A stretch of DNA of 42,474 nt from a virus. Every line of letters begins with the position of its first letter. Positions within the stretch are counted from its first letter, which is position 1. The notes under the pieces are model-generated. The model did not search any database. It had not been told where the DNA came from and worked only from the letters and a program-made list of their open reading frames with translations. The stretch covers positions 1 through 42,474 of IMG/VR virus record IMGVR_UViG_3300012001_000020; one strand, given 5' to 3'. Of this stretch, positions 31,027-39,249 are shown piece after piece. The translations under genes and the position numbers were made by a program.

Positions 31027-33047
31027 GCCGCTGCCCCTTCAGGCTGGTTTGCCGCTTGAGCGGCTAAAGTCTGCTGTTGCTGCCGGTCCGCATCGTTCTG
31101 CACAGCCTCATGGGCGCGGTCCTGAGCCGATTCATTCTGCTCATGCGCCATCTGTGCAAAGCCAAGGATTGCTTCCAACCTTGCAGCGAGCGATCCGCTG
31201 TCCTGATCCGTTTTGGCGCCGATCCGCGCAACTTCGATCTGGGTAAGCGCCTGCAACTGCGCCTTGCGCCATTCAAGGCTACTATTGGCAGCGTTTTTCT
31301 GCTGCTCGATCGATGCCTTCGCCTGCTCACTCTGGGCCTCGATCTGTGCCTTGGACTGGGCAATCTGGATCGTCGCTTGTACCTTCGGATCAGGCGGCGG
31401 GGGCTGGCTTTGTTTAGCCTTGATCTTATCCAAAGCAGGCTTCTTGATCGAGTTAGCAAGCGGCGAAAGTTCAATTGCGATATCAGGAAACTCTTGCGCG
31501 AACTGCGGCCCTAGCGTTTGCAACACCATCATATTATCGGCCTGCATATTGACCGTATCCGGACCCTCATCGATGATGATATCAACGTCCAGCGACCCAA
31601 TCGCGTTGACGATTGCCGGCCGGCCGTATTGGTCGATTTCCATCTTGTTGATCTGGAAAAACTGAGCAATGTTCTGGTCGTCCGTAACCCTAATCCATCG
31701 CTCCGATGTCCAATGGCGCTGGATAATGTTCCAGATGTCCCGATATACCCGGATTTTCCAGTTCTTGTACGAAGCCAGATAAGGACCAAGCTCGGCAATC
31801 GCCGCCTGTTGAAGCAACTGAATGGCGCGCCCTGACGAATCCTCAAGGCCCTGCCCGATCAAGGAAGGGTTGGGGCCGAAGTTCTCAAGATAGGTCCGGG
31901 ATTCCGTGGCAAGTTCAGCCAGTCCCTGGAACTGGTTTGTTTTGCTTGTAATGTCCTGTTCGATATTTAGACCGGGATTTTTCTCAATTATACCGTCGCC
32001 TTTACCCCATTCCGTTCGCGACCGCTCGATATCGTCAACAGCGCCTTTGTCCATAATCAATCGGTTAGTGTTGATAATATGCGACTTCTTGGAATTGAAG
32101 TGGTTTAGCTGATCCTGTGGGCTCTTCAGGTTCCGGTTAAAGCCGTACCTATCCCCATCATGATCGACTGCAGTTGAGAACATCCTATAACGGCAAAAGC
32201 TCTTGCCCTTCTCATCAACGAACGGGGAAACGCCCTGCATCAGCATGGAATTGCCGACGTAGAGGCACCAACGCCATTTGCCGTCCTTAATATACCAGTG
32301 ATCGACCAACTGTAGTTTACGGCGGTCGTGATCGTTTTCTCCGCTGACCCAGTTCTTATCCCGGTCCTGGCTCATGATGGTCGTCATGTCCACTCCGGTA
32401 TCGGAGAACATGGCGTCAATCTCAGCGGCGCGCTCTGGTACTAGCTCCTTGACCTGATCGGCGTCTACCGGCTTGGAAATCCCCATAAAGCGGGCGTCGG
32501 TGAATCCCTCATCATAAGACCTTGGGTCATAAAAGAACCCGTCGCCATAGACGATATGCATTTCGAGCGACGGATCGCCTTCATCTCCCGGTACAAGATC
32601 ATACTCAATGCCGGAAATCCCATCGATCGCAGCGGACCCCGCAATACGAGATGATTTGGATTTCCAGTCGTTATTATCGAGGACAAATTTAAGGGTAGCC
32701 GTCGCGACCTCGGCACCTTCATCATGGCTCGGGGTTCGAGGATAGGCCTTGGGATCTTGTCGGAGCCGCTCAATCAGCCCGATGACGCCATTGACCTTCT
32801 TAACGATCTGGTTTTCGGTCGTAACCGGCTGTTTACGAGCCCGAAGCTTGCTTAGTTCATGCGCGGTCCATTGGTCGCCGTGGTAATAATGGCGGCTGTC
32901 CACCATTTCTACGGCTTCCGCTGTCTTCGCGGCAGCATAGTCCTGGTACATCCTCTTGAGGCGTACCACATCGTAATAGTCGTCATCCTTCCCCTGGTCG
33001 ATAACAGTCGGTGATTGCTGGGGTCGGACAGCGGGAAGGCCAGCCAT
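31023..33047 (-). CDS. Portal protein, P22-like (674 aa)
   Basis: KRMYQDYAAAKTAEAVEMVD, DSRHYYHGDQWTAHELSKLR, NQIVKKVNGVIGLIERLRQD, then HIVYGDGFFYDPRS and GPNPSLIGQGLEDSSGRAIQ are the hallmarks of the P22_portal family. A long Gln/Ala-rich coiled coil (last 120 residues, PPPPDPKVQATIQIAQSKAQ on) corresponds to the barrel helix of P22 portals. A dodecamer at the unique vertex, it docks TerL during packaging and the gp4/gp10-like proteins after it. Confidence 0.93.
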   Translation of the reverse strand: MAGLPAVRPQQSPTVIDQGKDDDYYDVVRLKRMYQDYAAAKTAEAVEMVDSRHYYHGDQWTAHELSKLRARKQPVTTENQIVKKVNGVIGLIERLRQDPKAYPRTPSHDEGAEVATATLKFVLDNNDWKSKSSRIAGSAAIDGISGIEYDLVPGDEGDPSLEMHIVYGDGFFYDPRSYDEGFTDARFMGISKPVDADQVKELVPERAAEIDAMFSDTGVDMTTIMSQDRDKNWVSGENDHDRRKLQLVDHWYIKDGKWRWCLYVGNSMLMQGVSPFVDEKGKSFCRYRMFSTAVDHDGDRYGFNRNLKSPQDQLNHFNSKKSHIINTNRLIMDKGAVDDIERSRTEWGKGDGIIEKNPGLNIEQDITSKTNQFQGLAELATESRTYLENFGPNPSLIGQGLEDSSGRAIQLLQQAAIAELGPYLASYKNWKIRVYRDIWNIIQRHWTSERWIRVTDDQNIAQFFQINKMEIDQYGRPAIVNAIGSLDVDIIIDEGPDTVNMQADNMMVLQTLGPQFAQEFPDIAIELSPLANSIKKPALDKIKAKQSQPPPPDPKVQATIQIAQSKAQIEAQSEQAKASIEQQKNAANSSLEWRKAQLQALTQIEVARIGAKTDQDSGSLAARLEAILGFAQMAHEQNESAQDRAHEAVQNDADRQQQQTLAAQAANQPEGAAA

Positions 33048-33051
33048 CTAT

Positions 33052-33300
33052 CTAAGCCGACCCTATTGCTTTTGACATGCGCGAAATCTGCTCTTCAGTC
33101 CATTGCGTGCCATAATAGAATTTGACATCCTTGACCCATTCCAAAGCGTCTGCGAAAATCTGATCCAGATCATTGCCAATGAAGCCATTTCGGAGTTCAT
33201 GGATCTCAACGCAAACGGTATATTTGCTGAAGAGAAATCCATCGCTACCCCGTGGTAAGATAATGATATTTGCGCCAGCCGCTAATATTTCATGCATCAT
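33052..33300 (-). CDS. Hypothetical small protein (82 aa)
   Basis: Begins MMHEILAAGANIIILPRGSD; the second half ends DVKFYYGTQWTEEQISRMSK. Its ATG overlaps the stop of the tiny gene before it. It lies between TerL and portal, but no packaging family is recognised. Confidence 0.6.
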   Translation of the reverse strand: MMHEILAAGANIIILPRGSDGFLFSKYTVCVEIHELRNGFIGNDLDQIFADALEWVKDVKFYYGTQWTEEQISRMSKAIGSA

Positions 33301-33392
33301 CTCGGTTTCCCCGGCCGGCCATTATACCAACCATAATCATACGGGCTCGGCGGCGGATTCGGGTTGTAGGGCGTTGGATTGTAAGGTCTCAT
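33297..33392 (-). CDS. Pro/Tyr/Asn-rich microprotein (31 aa)
   Basis: MRPYNPTPYNPNPPPSPYDY and on to GRPGKPR, a disordered Pro/Tyr/Asn-rich peptide. ATG 33392 lies two bases after the TerL stop, and its stop overlaps the ATG of the next gene, so it fills the gap exactly. Function unknown. Confidence 0.5.
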   Translation of the reverse strand: MRPYNPTPYNPNPPPSPYDYGWYNGRPGKPR

Positions 33393-33394
33393 GG

Positions 33395-34849
33395 TCACCA
33401 TACCTTATAACTCTCGCCGCCAGTATTCATCGCAGACTTGTAGCCGCTGATGTTTGCGGGAGCCTCTGGCTTTGGCGGATGCTTACCGGATGTCATTTTG
33501 TCGAGTAGTTGTCCCACGAGGCCGAGCGCGTCAACCTGATCGTCATGTTTTCCTGCGGGGAACGACAATAACTCAGCTCGTAACTCGGGATACCATTCAG
33601 CGTTGATAGGGACGTACAGTCCTTCAAGCGCCATCCGTCCTCTAATAGATTGCGCTCGAATTGCCTTATCGCCTCTAGTGGGGAACTGGTCTCTAAAGAC
33701 ATATGCCTTGCGCTCCCTCATGCGTCGATCGAGGAAAGGCCCGATACCTGAGCGGATTTGCCCTTGTTCTTCCGCCCAGCCGATTGGCTTCCAGTCTCGT
33801 ACAAGATCGCAGAGAGATTCGATCCAGCCGTCTGAAGCTGTCTGACCGCGCCACAGGTCGAGCAGGTACATCCGTCCTTCGGGATCAAGTCCGACGACAG
33901 CGTGGACAGTGTAGTCTCCCCCATCCGCCGTAACTGCGTAATCTGACCCGCCATAAACTCGCATTGTTTTACGGTCTGGGACATGATCATACGGTTTCAA
34001 CCACTCTGACTTGAAGTAGTCGCCTTCTTCAGGCGCGGGTCGCTGCTGGTAAAGCGCTGACCATGTTCTTGCAGGAGTACTCTTACGAAGCTCCTGTAGC
34101 TGCTCTCCATAGCCGTAGGAGTCGTCGTCCCAAAGAGGCTCGCCAACCTCACGCCCTAGTTGGTCATTGGCCTCAGCGATCGCCGGAAGAGATATGACGT
34201 GCCATTTGGAGTGATTGAGTGCTCGTCCTGCGAGGTCATCTTCATGCCACCTCGTCTGGATCAGGATTTCCGCCGCTCCAGGAACCAGGCGAGTCCGGAA
34301 GTCGTTAATGTACCAATCCCAAATCCTATCACGAATAAGCTCACTATCAGCATCTTGACGCGAACGGATGGGATCATCGATAAGACCAAACTTAGCACGA
34401 AAGCCTGCAATGCCAGTACCGACACCTGCAGCGTAATATTCAGCACCAGTCGTCGTTGCCCATCTTCCTGCGGCTTGGCTATCTGCGGAGGGCGTAATTC
34501 CGAGTTCAATGGCGTGCTCGTTGACGAGGTTTCTGACACGGCGACCCCATTTCTCTGCCAATTCAGTCGTATGCGATGCAGCCAGCAGATTAGCGTTTGG
34601 TTGCCTCTGCATCAACCATGGCGGAAACAATATACTCGCGTAAGTCGATTTGGCCGAACCAGGCGGCATGAAAACCGCGAGCTTTCGAATATCTCCCTCT
34701 TCAACGGCTTCCAAGGCCTCGATAAGCACCTTGTGGTGGCGCGCCGGCTCAAAGCCGCACAGACGGCACCAATCAATTAAGCTGCGTCGGATCGATCGGC
34801 GCCGGATTAGTTCCTTCGCCGCTTCCGACCGCGATATCTGCAAGTTCAT
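33395..34849 (-). CDS. terL: Terminase large subunit (484 aa)
   Basis: ATPase: Walker A PGSAKST (63-69), Walker B FGLIDD (154-159) and coupling motif ILIQTRWHEDDL (195-206). Nuclease: GGSDYAV (Asp303), AEEQ (Glu360/361) and KHDDQVDALG (Asp436/437/440), a full RNase H-like metal site. It cuts and pumps concatemeric DNA into the procapsid via the portal. The gene overlaps the TerS gene by 77 bases and is followed by small genes and portal. Confidence 0.95.
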   Translation of the reverse strand: MNLQISRSEAAKELIRRRSIRRSLIDWCRLCGFEPARHHKVLIEALEAVEEGDIRKLAVFMPPGSAKSTYASILFPPWLMQRQPNANLLAASHTTELAEKWGRRVRNLVNEHAIELGITPSADSQAAGRWATTTGAEYYAAGVGTGIAGFRAKFGLIDDPIRSRQDADSELIRDRIWDWYINDFRTRLVPGAAEILIQTRWHEDDLAGRALNHSKWHVISLPAIAEANDQLGREVGEPLWDDDSYGYGEQLQELRKSTPARTWSALYQQRPAPEEGDYFKSEWLKPYDHVPDRKTMRVYGGSDYAVTADGGDYTVHAVVGLDPEGRMYLLDLWRGQTASDGWIESLCDLVRDWKPIGWAEEQGQIRSGIGPFLDRRMRERKAYVFRDQFPTRGDKAIRAQSIRGRMALEGLYVPINAEWYPELRAELLSFPAGKHDDQVDALGLVGQLLDKMTSGKHPPKPEAPANISGYKSAMNTGGESYKVW

Positions 34850-35060
34850 CGTCGGGGATTTCTCGCGCGGATATGTTCCGCATTGTCACTTCAGCCACCT
34901 GAACAGCTTTGCCCCAACCACGATCAAGCAATGCATTTGCTGCCATGACACGCGCCGCCGGAGGCGCTGTTGGCTCTCTCATGATGTGAGCAAGCGTTTT
35001 CATCGCGGATGCGGTATATTTACGCGCGATTGACCTGATTTCGGTAGGAGGCTTAGACAT
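34773..35060 (-). CDS. terS: Terminase small subunit candidate (95 aa)
   Basis: EIRSIARKYTASAMKTLAHI, then PPAARVMAANALLDRGWGKA, a helical pattern seen in proteins directly upstream of TerL genes in many proteobacterial prophages; the C-terminus is acidic. Assigned by position and helical DNA-binding appearance. Confidence 0.7.
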   Translation of the reverse strand: MSKPPTEIRSIARKYTASAMKTLAHIMREPTAPPAARVMAANALLDRGWGKAVQVAEVTMRNISAREIPDDELADIAVGSGEGTNPAPIDPTQLN

Positions 35061-35450
35061 TTAACATTTCAATGGTTATTCCTAATCAACGCTCTAGTTT
35101 CAACTAATCCCAATGCCCATCAACAAGGTCGAAAGCGACGCGGAATTCATCTACGAGGTCGGAATGAAGTTCATGCTGTTCATGCTGTTCATGAAATCTC
35201 GCGGGATCATGCCCAACCCTGCACCGCAACGGAACAGGTTCCACAAGAATAAGCCTGAGCCTGAGCGAAAAAAACGCAGAGATGCACTCTTGAGGAAAAC
35301 ATAAGCCGGGCGCGACATCCCCGTTAAGGGCGGCTCGCACTTCTAGGTTTTTATTCAATTTAAGTATATAATTCCCGTCTCGTTGCCCGAATGGGCGCAA
35401 ATCAGGAGCCTGACTGATTTGGGGTGATTTGTGACGGAGTGTCAAGCGGG
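35061..35450. other. 390-base intergenic region before the terminase genes
   Basis: No convincing gene. It contains a 9-bp direct repeat TTCATGCTG (35170-35193), a 12-bp palindrome TCAGGAGCCTGA (35402-35413), an AT-rich tract with TATAAT on the plus strand (35367-35372) but a poor -35, and TTGACA on the minus strand (35440-35445) without a good -10. By position it should hold the late promoter, antitermination site or the pac site; none can be proven from sequence alone. Confidence 0.5.
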
Positions 35451-35996
35451 TCATCCAATGCCCCACATACTCGCCAACGTTCGCCCGCTTCCCCGTAATA
35501 TGCTCTCGGCGTTATCCCGCGCGCTTGTCCGCGAATTATACCCGATCGACCAGCCGGCGACCTCTAGCGAAGTCTCGGCACATACGACGTTATCAACAAT
35601 AATCCCCGGTTTATGGCCGAGCTCATCCCGAGCTAACCGATATTGCTGCCGATGATGCGCCTGTTTCTCAGTCTTTGCCATGCCTGACATCGAACCTGGA
35701 TCGGATGCGAATATCCGGTTTAGATCCGCAGACTCTAGAGCTGATTGAAGGCCGGCGGCAAACCAATGGTTCCGGTATTTCATGAGCGCGGTATACTCCC
35801 GACGAAGTTTTTTCTCCTGATGGGTTCCCGCGCGCCTCGTCAACCTGCTGTAGAGCCTGTCTAGAGGGCTGTCGCAAAAATGGTATACCCGGACGCCTTG
35901 TCTATCATCGCCAATGTGGAAGTGCCCTGAAGCCATGGCGAGTCGTTCTGCGGTTGGTCCGTTGCGTTCGATGATTCGTTTTGCTATTTGCGCCAA
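35451..35996 (-). CDS. Hypothetical protein (181 aa), candidate late-gene regulator
   Basis: N-terminal region with AERLAMASGHFHIGDDRQGV, a basic middle (LTRRAGTHQEKKLRREYTAL) and a C-terminal domain with YRLARDELGHKPGIIVDNVV and ILRGSGRTLASMWG, vaguely like DUF6456 proteins of Alphaproteobacteria. It is the last gene of the leftward early operon and directly precedes the large gap before the late genes, the usual place of a late activator or antiterminator. The function is inferred from position only. Confidence 0.55.
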   Translation of the reverse strand: MAQIAKRIIERNGPTAERLAMASGHFHIGDDRQGVRVYHFCDSPLDRLYSRLTRRAGTHQEKKLRREYTALMKYRNHWFAAGLQSALESADLNRIFASDPGSMSGMAKTEKQAHHRQQYRLARDELGHKPGIIVDNVVCAETSLEVAGWSIGYNSRTSARDNAESILRGSGRTLASMWGIG

Positions 35997-36029
35997 CGTC
36001 TATGCCCCTTGAGAATGGATGGAAGGCGG

Positions 36030-36233
36030 TTACCGTTTCGTTGTGCCGAGATGATCTGAAATCGACGTATTTCCCATAACTTTCAATTCTCTGGCGCTGA
36101 TTTCTATGATGCCACCAGGTTCACGAGCCTCAGCAAGCTTTGCTCTCAACGTGAGGCGGGCGGCTTCGTCGAGTTGGCGTTCAGTCAGTTTCCGACGTTC
36201 CCACCAATGGTAAATAGTTTTGATGGAGTTCAT
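36030..36233 (-). CDS. Hypothetical small basic protein (67 aa)
   Basis: MNSIKTIYHWWERRKLTERQ, then LRAKLAEAREPGGIIEISAR: helices with a basic surface, possibly DNA-binding. AGGA is 7 bases before the ATG. No family recognised. The 48 bases upstream hold nothing further. Confidence 0.6.
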   Translation of the reverse strand: MNSIKTIYHWWERRKLTERQLDEAARLTLRAKLAEAREPGGIIEISARELKVMGNTSISDHLGTTKR

Positions 36234-36281
36234 GAAATTTCCTGCTTCGAAGCGAAATAGTCTTTCAGCCAGTCCCGCGAT

Positions 36282-36671
36282 TTAATCTGTCGAAGTAGAC
36301 GGCCCAATTCCGCGCTCTAACTGGATCTTCAGCTTGGAAAATCCTTCCGAAATTCTGTGTTCTGCTTGCGGATCGCGCGCCGGTTCGGGTAATTGCTTGC
36401 GGTTTGCCCGAGCAATGCGATCTTGTTCTGTGTAAAATTCTTCGGCCCATTCATCCAATAGCTTCTTGAACTTCGCCAAATTTGGATACTGGACCATCGC
36501 CGCCACGCCCCGAGAAGGACTAACCGCGCGTTCGAGAACCTGTCGCGGATAACTCGACAAGATTTCCACGAGGCCCGCGGCGAACGCCTTCGGGTCCATC
36601 GCCGGGATCGTATCGTAAAATCCCAGTATCTGCTTCGCCGCCGCTGCCGCTGATAAATTTACCGATGTCAT
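36282..36671 (-). CDS. Replication-operon protein, possible helicase-loader partner (129 aa)
   Basis: Start at ATG 36671 with GGGAG 8 bases upstream; longer frames lack support. It reads AKQILGFYDTIPAMDPKAFA, ILSSYPRQVLERAVSPSRGV, YPNLAKFKKLLDEWAEEFYT and is all-helical, resembling small proteins that follow lambda O-like genes. It overlaps the upstream initiator-like gene by 152 bases in another frame. A loader or primosome role is inference. Confidence 0.65.
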   Translation of the reverse strand: MTSVNLSAAAAAKQILGFYDTIPAMDPKAFAAGLVEILSSYPRQVLERAVSPSRGVAAMVQYPNLAKFKKLLDEWAEEFYTEQDRIARANRKQLPEPARDPQAEHRISEGFSKLKIQLERGIGPSTSTD

Positions 36672-37311
36672 CGAGTATCTCCCTTCCCGTCTGTCGTTCC
36701 TGCTGATGCGCCGTATTCGGGCGAACCGCCGGCGGACCCCGACAAATAGCCGCGACATATTCGATCGGGTTTTGTTTTTGGGATGCTTCCTCAAGGGCAG
36801 ATCTCGCCAAAGCAACGTTTTTACCCTTGGCCTTCAGAAGGTTTGCAATCATCGCTCCCGACTTGTTGCCGAGAACTTCCCTTCCTCGAAGGAAATATTC
36901 GCGTTCGGGAATCGACGGATCGAGCGGCGCCGCGCTAGCGGTCGCCTCTCTCTCTTCCTCTTCTTTCTTCTTCTCTATATTCTCTTTCTCTAGGCAAGCA
37001 TTCTGCTGGCGCTCTGCTAGCACTTCGCTAGCAATGAAAAAACCTGAATCAATCAAGGGCCTTAGCGCTTCTGATAGGTCGCTCTCCGAGATGTGGAGGC
37101 GAAATGCAATTTCCTCGGTGGATGCCGTGATTGCCCCCTCGTCATACTCACTTGCTAGCAGCCAAAGCATTGGCGCTAGCGCCCTGCTAGCAAGCGGCAA
37201 GCGGGTGAATGTGAAATCTGTCAGCAATCCCTTGTGGAGTTTTATCCACGAAGGCGTCCGTTCCTTGTAATGCTGGAACGATTTCCAGTTTTTTGGGGTC
37301 AGGACCATCAT
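36520..37311 (-). CDS. Replication initiator-like protein (lambda O type, 263 aa)
   Basis: WKSFQHYKERTPSWIKLHKG and LLASEYDEGAITASTEEIAF, ISESDLSEALRPLIDSGFF form a winged-helix N-terminal domain as in phage replication proteins of the O/DnaD-like class. A highly charged linker (EKENIEKKKEEEEREA) follows, then a C-terminal helical domain (REYFLRGREVLGNKSGAMIA). It probably binds an origin, maybe inside its own gene as in lambda. The last 50 residues overlap the next gene in another frame. Confidence 0.75.
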   Translation of the reverse strand: MMVLTPKNWKSFQHYKERTPSWIKLHKGLLTDFTFTRLPLASRALAPMLWLLASEYDEGAITASTEEIAFRLHISESDLSEALRPLIDSGFFIASEVLAERQQNACLEKENIEKKKEEEEREATASAAPLDPSIPEREYFLRGREVLGNKSGAMIANLLKAKGKNVALARSALEEASQKQNPIEYVAAICRGPPAVRPNTAHQQERQTGREILDDIGKFISGSGGEADTGILRYDPGDGPEGVRRGPRGNLVELSATGSRTRG

Positions 37312-37547
37312 GCAAGTCCTAATGCAACCATATAGGCGTCAACATCCGCCTCAAGCTCGGCCACCTTTTTGGCATCAGCACGCTGCTTGCGAACGATCAC
37401 GCGGATAGCCTTAGGATTATAGCCGTTCCCCTTGGCTTCGAGATAAATCTCGGCGATGCCTTTGCCGGCTTCCTTCTTTTCGTCCTCCAGCCGGTTGATG
37501 CGTTCGCATATTGCCTTGAGTTGTCCGTTATGCCCCGGTTCGCTCAT
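37308..37547 (-). CDS. gapR: GapR-family (DUF2312) nucleoid-associated protein (79 aa)
   Basis: LKAICERINRLEDEKKEAGK, then IAEIYLEAKGNGYNPKAIRV and VIVRKQRADAKKVAELEADV, ending DAYMVALGLA, match the GapR/DUF2312 family over its full length. Host GapR is a coiled-coil dimer-of-dimers that clamps overtwisted AT-rich DNA ahead of forks and is needed for replication in Caulobacter. The phage copy lies directly upstream of the initiator-like gene (ATGA overlap), pointing to DNA replication or topology control of phage or host DNA. Confidence 0.88.
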   Translation of the reverse strand: MSEPGHNGQLKAICERINRLEDEKKEAGKGIAEIYLEAKGNGYNPKAIRVIVRKQRADAKKVAELEADVDAYMVALGLA

Positions 37548-37732
37548 CTATGACCTCCCGATGCAGCACGGACATATTTGTGATAAGCCGCTATTGCGGC
37601 CTTGGCCTCAGCCTTCTTGATCGGGTGCCAAATCTTGATTGTGTCGGGATGGTCCCATGGTTTCTTGAATACATGGGATTCATAAATTGCCTTCGCGACA
37701 ACTTCACTGATTGTTGGCCGTTTCTCGCTCAT
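37544..37732 (-). CDS. Hypothetical small protein (62 aa)
   Basis: Start ATG 37732 (MSEKRPTISEVVAKAIYESH) has AGGAAGAG just upstream; GTG 37792 has no ribosome site. It contains the WHPIKKAEAKAAIAAYHKYV helix. ATGA overlap with gapR and 29 bases overlap with the preceding gene. Unknown family. Confidence 0.6.
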   Translation of the reverse strand: MSEKRPTISEVVAKAIYESHVFKKPWDHPDTIKIWHPIKKAEAKAAIAAYHKYVRAASGGHR

Positions 37733-37958
37733 CTTCTCTTCCTGTTTTGGTTGTTCCGAGAACGCGGTGGATACCGTCTGAATTTGTTTCACGTGGCAGA
37801 AAGAAAGGTTTGACGGGTTCGCCGGAGCCAGTCCATTCCATCAAAGCCGACCATTCACCGTGGTGTGTGCCATCAAGGCTGGGGTGCCGAGTCCAGCCGA
37901 TACGCTCATAGGCCGGGACCTCATGGTGGCGAACGAAATGAAAGATTTTGTCCGTCAT
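37704..37958 (-). CDS. Hypothetical small protein (84 aa)
   Basis: Reads FHFVRHHEVPAYERIGWTRH, then DGTHHGEWSALMEWTGSGEP, a short alpha/beta fold ending in charged disorder. Similar small 'W-H-G-W' proteins are common among phage early genes. ATGA overlap with the methyltransferase stop. Confidence 0.6.
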   Translation of the reverse strand: MTDKIFHFVRHHEVPAYERIGWTRHPSLDGTHHGEWSALMEWTGSGEPVKPFFLPRETNSDGIHRVLGTTKTGREDERETANNQ

Positions 37959-39109
37959 TCTGCCGCTCCTGCAAACAGAGGCGCATCGCCATCAATGCGT
38001 TTGCGTGCAAGCGCGGCATATTCTGGATTGAGTTCGATCAAAGTCGCATTGCGTTGAAGACGGTCAGCCACGAGTCCGGTTGTGCCAGCGCCACCGAACG
38101 GATCTAGGACGTGGCCGCCAGTCGGACATCCGCCGTTAATGCAGCGCTCGGCTAATTCCGGCGGGAATGTCGCGAAATGCGCATCGCTATAAGCGTGGGT
38201 CGCCATTTCCCAAACTTGAACCGGAGCGGGTTCATAATTGCGTAGCAGTCTGCCATTCTCGGTCTGCTCTTCTTTCGTCATGCCGCCCCAGCGATCGTTG
38301 AAACCCTGATGGCGGCGAGAATGGCCGCGCTGCTTGTCCCCAACTGCCTTCATTGTGCCGTTGGTCTTTGCTCCACCATTGGCCCGCGTGGAACCGGACT
38401 GCGATTCAACATCCTGTGCCCATCGGTCTACAAACGATTGCTTTGGCCGCATCGCAACCGCCTCAGAGTCGTAGAAATACTTTGACGACTTAACGAGCAT
38501 GAATATCTTTTCATGCGCAGTAGACGGGCGATAGCGACCGGAGGAGTCTGGCATTGGGTTAGATTTGCCCCAGATTATTTCCGACCGAACCCACCATCCC
38601 ACCTCTTGCAAGGCGATAGCGAGGCGGTTCGGTATCATGCAGAGGTCTTTAGGCTTCAAAGTACCGCCAGCAAGGATACGACCCGTATGCTGTGCGCTGC
38701 CAACGTCATGGGTGCGTTGTTTACAGTCGCCGCCCCTTCGGTCGCCCTTCTCATGATCAGGAGCGTATATGGCTCCCACGGTCGAGAAAGGCTTATCGCG
38801 GAATGTCCGGTCATCATTTCCTGCGGCTTTCGTATCTGCCGCGCTTCGTCCGTTCGGGGAAGTCGCATAGCAATCGCCGTAATTTAGCCAGAGCGTTGCG
38901 GTAGGTTTCATGACGCGGCGCACTTCGTTGAAAACGTCCACCATTACTTCAAGATGTTCGCCCAAAGTGCGCTCAAGGCCGATCTGACCGACTACTCCAT
39001 AATCGCGGAGTCCCCAATATGGGGGACTCGTAACAACGCAATCGAAATGATCGGCAGGCAAAAGCCGCAACTGTTCGCGAACGTCACCTATGAGAATGCG
39101 AACGCTCAT
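37955..39109 (-). CDS. DNA (adenine/cytosine-N4) methyltransferase, beta class (384 aa)
   Basis: Motif IV TSPPYWGLRDY (27-37) lies near the N-terminus and motif I HVLDPFGGAGTTG (about 333-345) near the C-terminus, the beta-class order shared with CcrM. The TSPPY form fits N4-cytosine or N6-adenine methylation; the middle (about 115-300) holds the target-recognition region. No restriction gene is next to it, so it is an orphan, perhaps protecting phage DNA or altering host epigenetic control. Whether the site is GANTC (CcrM) cannot be read from the sequence. Confidence 0.9.
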   Translation of the reverse strand: MSVRILIGDVREQLRLLPADHFDCVVTSPPYWGLRDYGVVGQIGLERTLGEHLEVMVDVFNEVRRVMKPTATLWLNYGDCYATSPNGRSAADTKAAGNDDRTFRDKPFSTVGAIYAPDHEKGDRRGGDCKQRTHDVGSAQHTGRILAGGTLKPKDLCMIPNRLAIALQEVGWWVRSEIIWGKSNPMPDSSGRYRPSTAHEKIFMLVKSSKYFYDSEAVAMRPKQSFVDRWAQDVESQSGSTRANGGAKTNGTMKAVGDKQRGHSRRHQGFNDRWGGMTKEEQTENGRLLRNYEPAPVQVWEMATHAYSDAHFATFPPELAERCINGGCPTGGHVLDPFGGAGTTGLVADRLQRNATLIELNPEYAALARKRIDGDAPLFAGAAE

Positions 39110-39249
39110 GCGGTCCTATTTTCCTTGCGAAGCTGTCTCACCACAAGATTGACCAGCCTGTTTAAAAGGATGGCCTTGCGCTTGGACCTCGGCTTGCATT
39201 TGCGGCTTTGCTCGAGCGTCTCGAAATATTCCATCGAAATTGTTTTCAT
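39106..39249 (-). CDS. Small basic protein (47 aa)
   Basis: ATG 39249 (MKTISMEYFETLEQSRKCKP) has GGAG 8 bases upstream; the longer frame to 39351 lacks a site. Very basic C-terminal half (RSKRKAILLNRLVNLVVRQL), likely helical and nucleic-acid-binding. ATGA overlaps both neighbours. Confidence 0.5.
   Translation of the reverse strand: MKTISMEYFETLEQSRKCKPRSKRKAILLNRLVNLVVRQLRKENRTA

Noticed and set aside
31077-31665. Leu/Cys-rich plus-strand ORFs antisense to the portal gene
   Set aside because: Typical antisense translation of a Gln/Ala coiled coil; hydrophobic look is an artefact of the complement.
35113-35304. 63-codon plus-strand ORF (MPINKVESDAEF start)
   Set aside because: No ribosome site or promoter, and FMLFMLFMK arises from a 9-bp repeat. 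It would be a lone plus-strand gene in the leftward operon.
35440-35445. Minus-strand TTGACA before terminase as a late promoter
   Set aside because: The sequence 16-18 bases downstream (CCAAAT/CCCAAA) is not a -10 box.
35104-35466. 120-codon minus-strand ORF in the gap before terminase
   Set aside because: No ribosome site, repetitive HEQHEQHEL stretch, overlaps the upstream gene start region out of phase, composition unlike neighbours. Not excluded, but not supportable.
38513-38904. Plus-strand ORFs antisense to the DNA methyltransferase gene
   Set aside because: No ribosome site or family; the minus-strand frame has all methyltransferase motifs.
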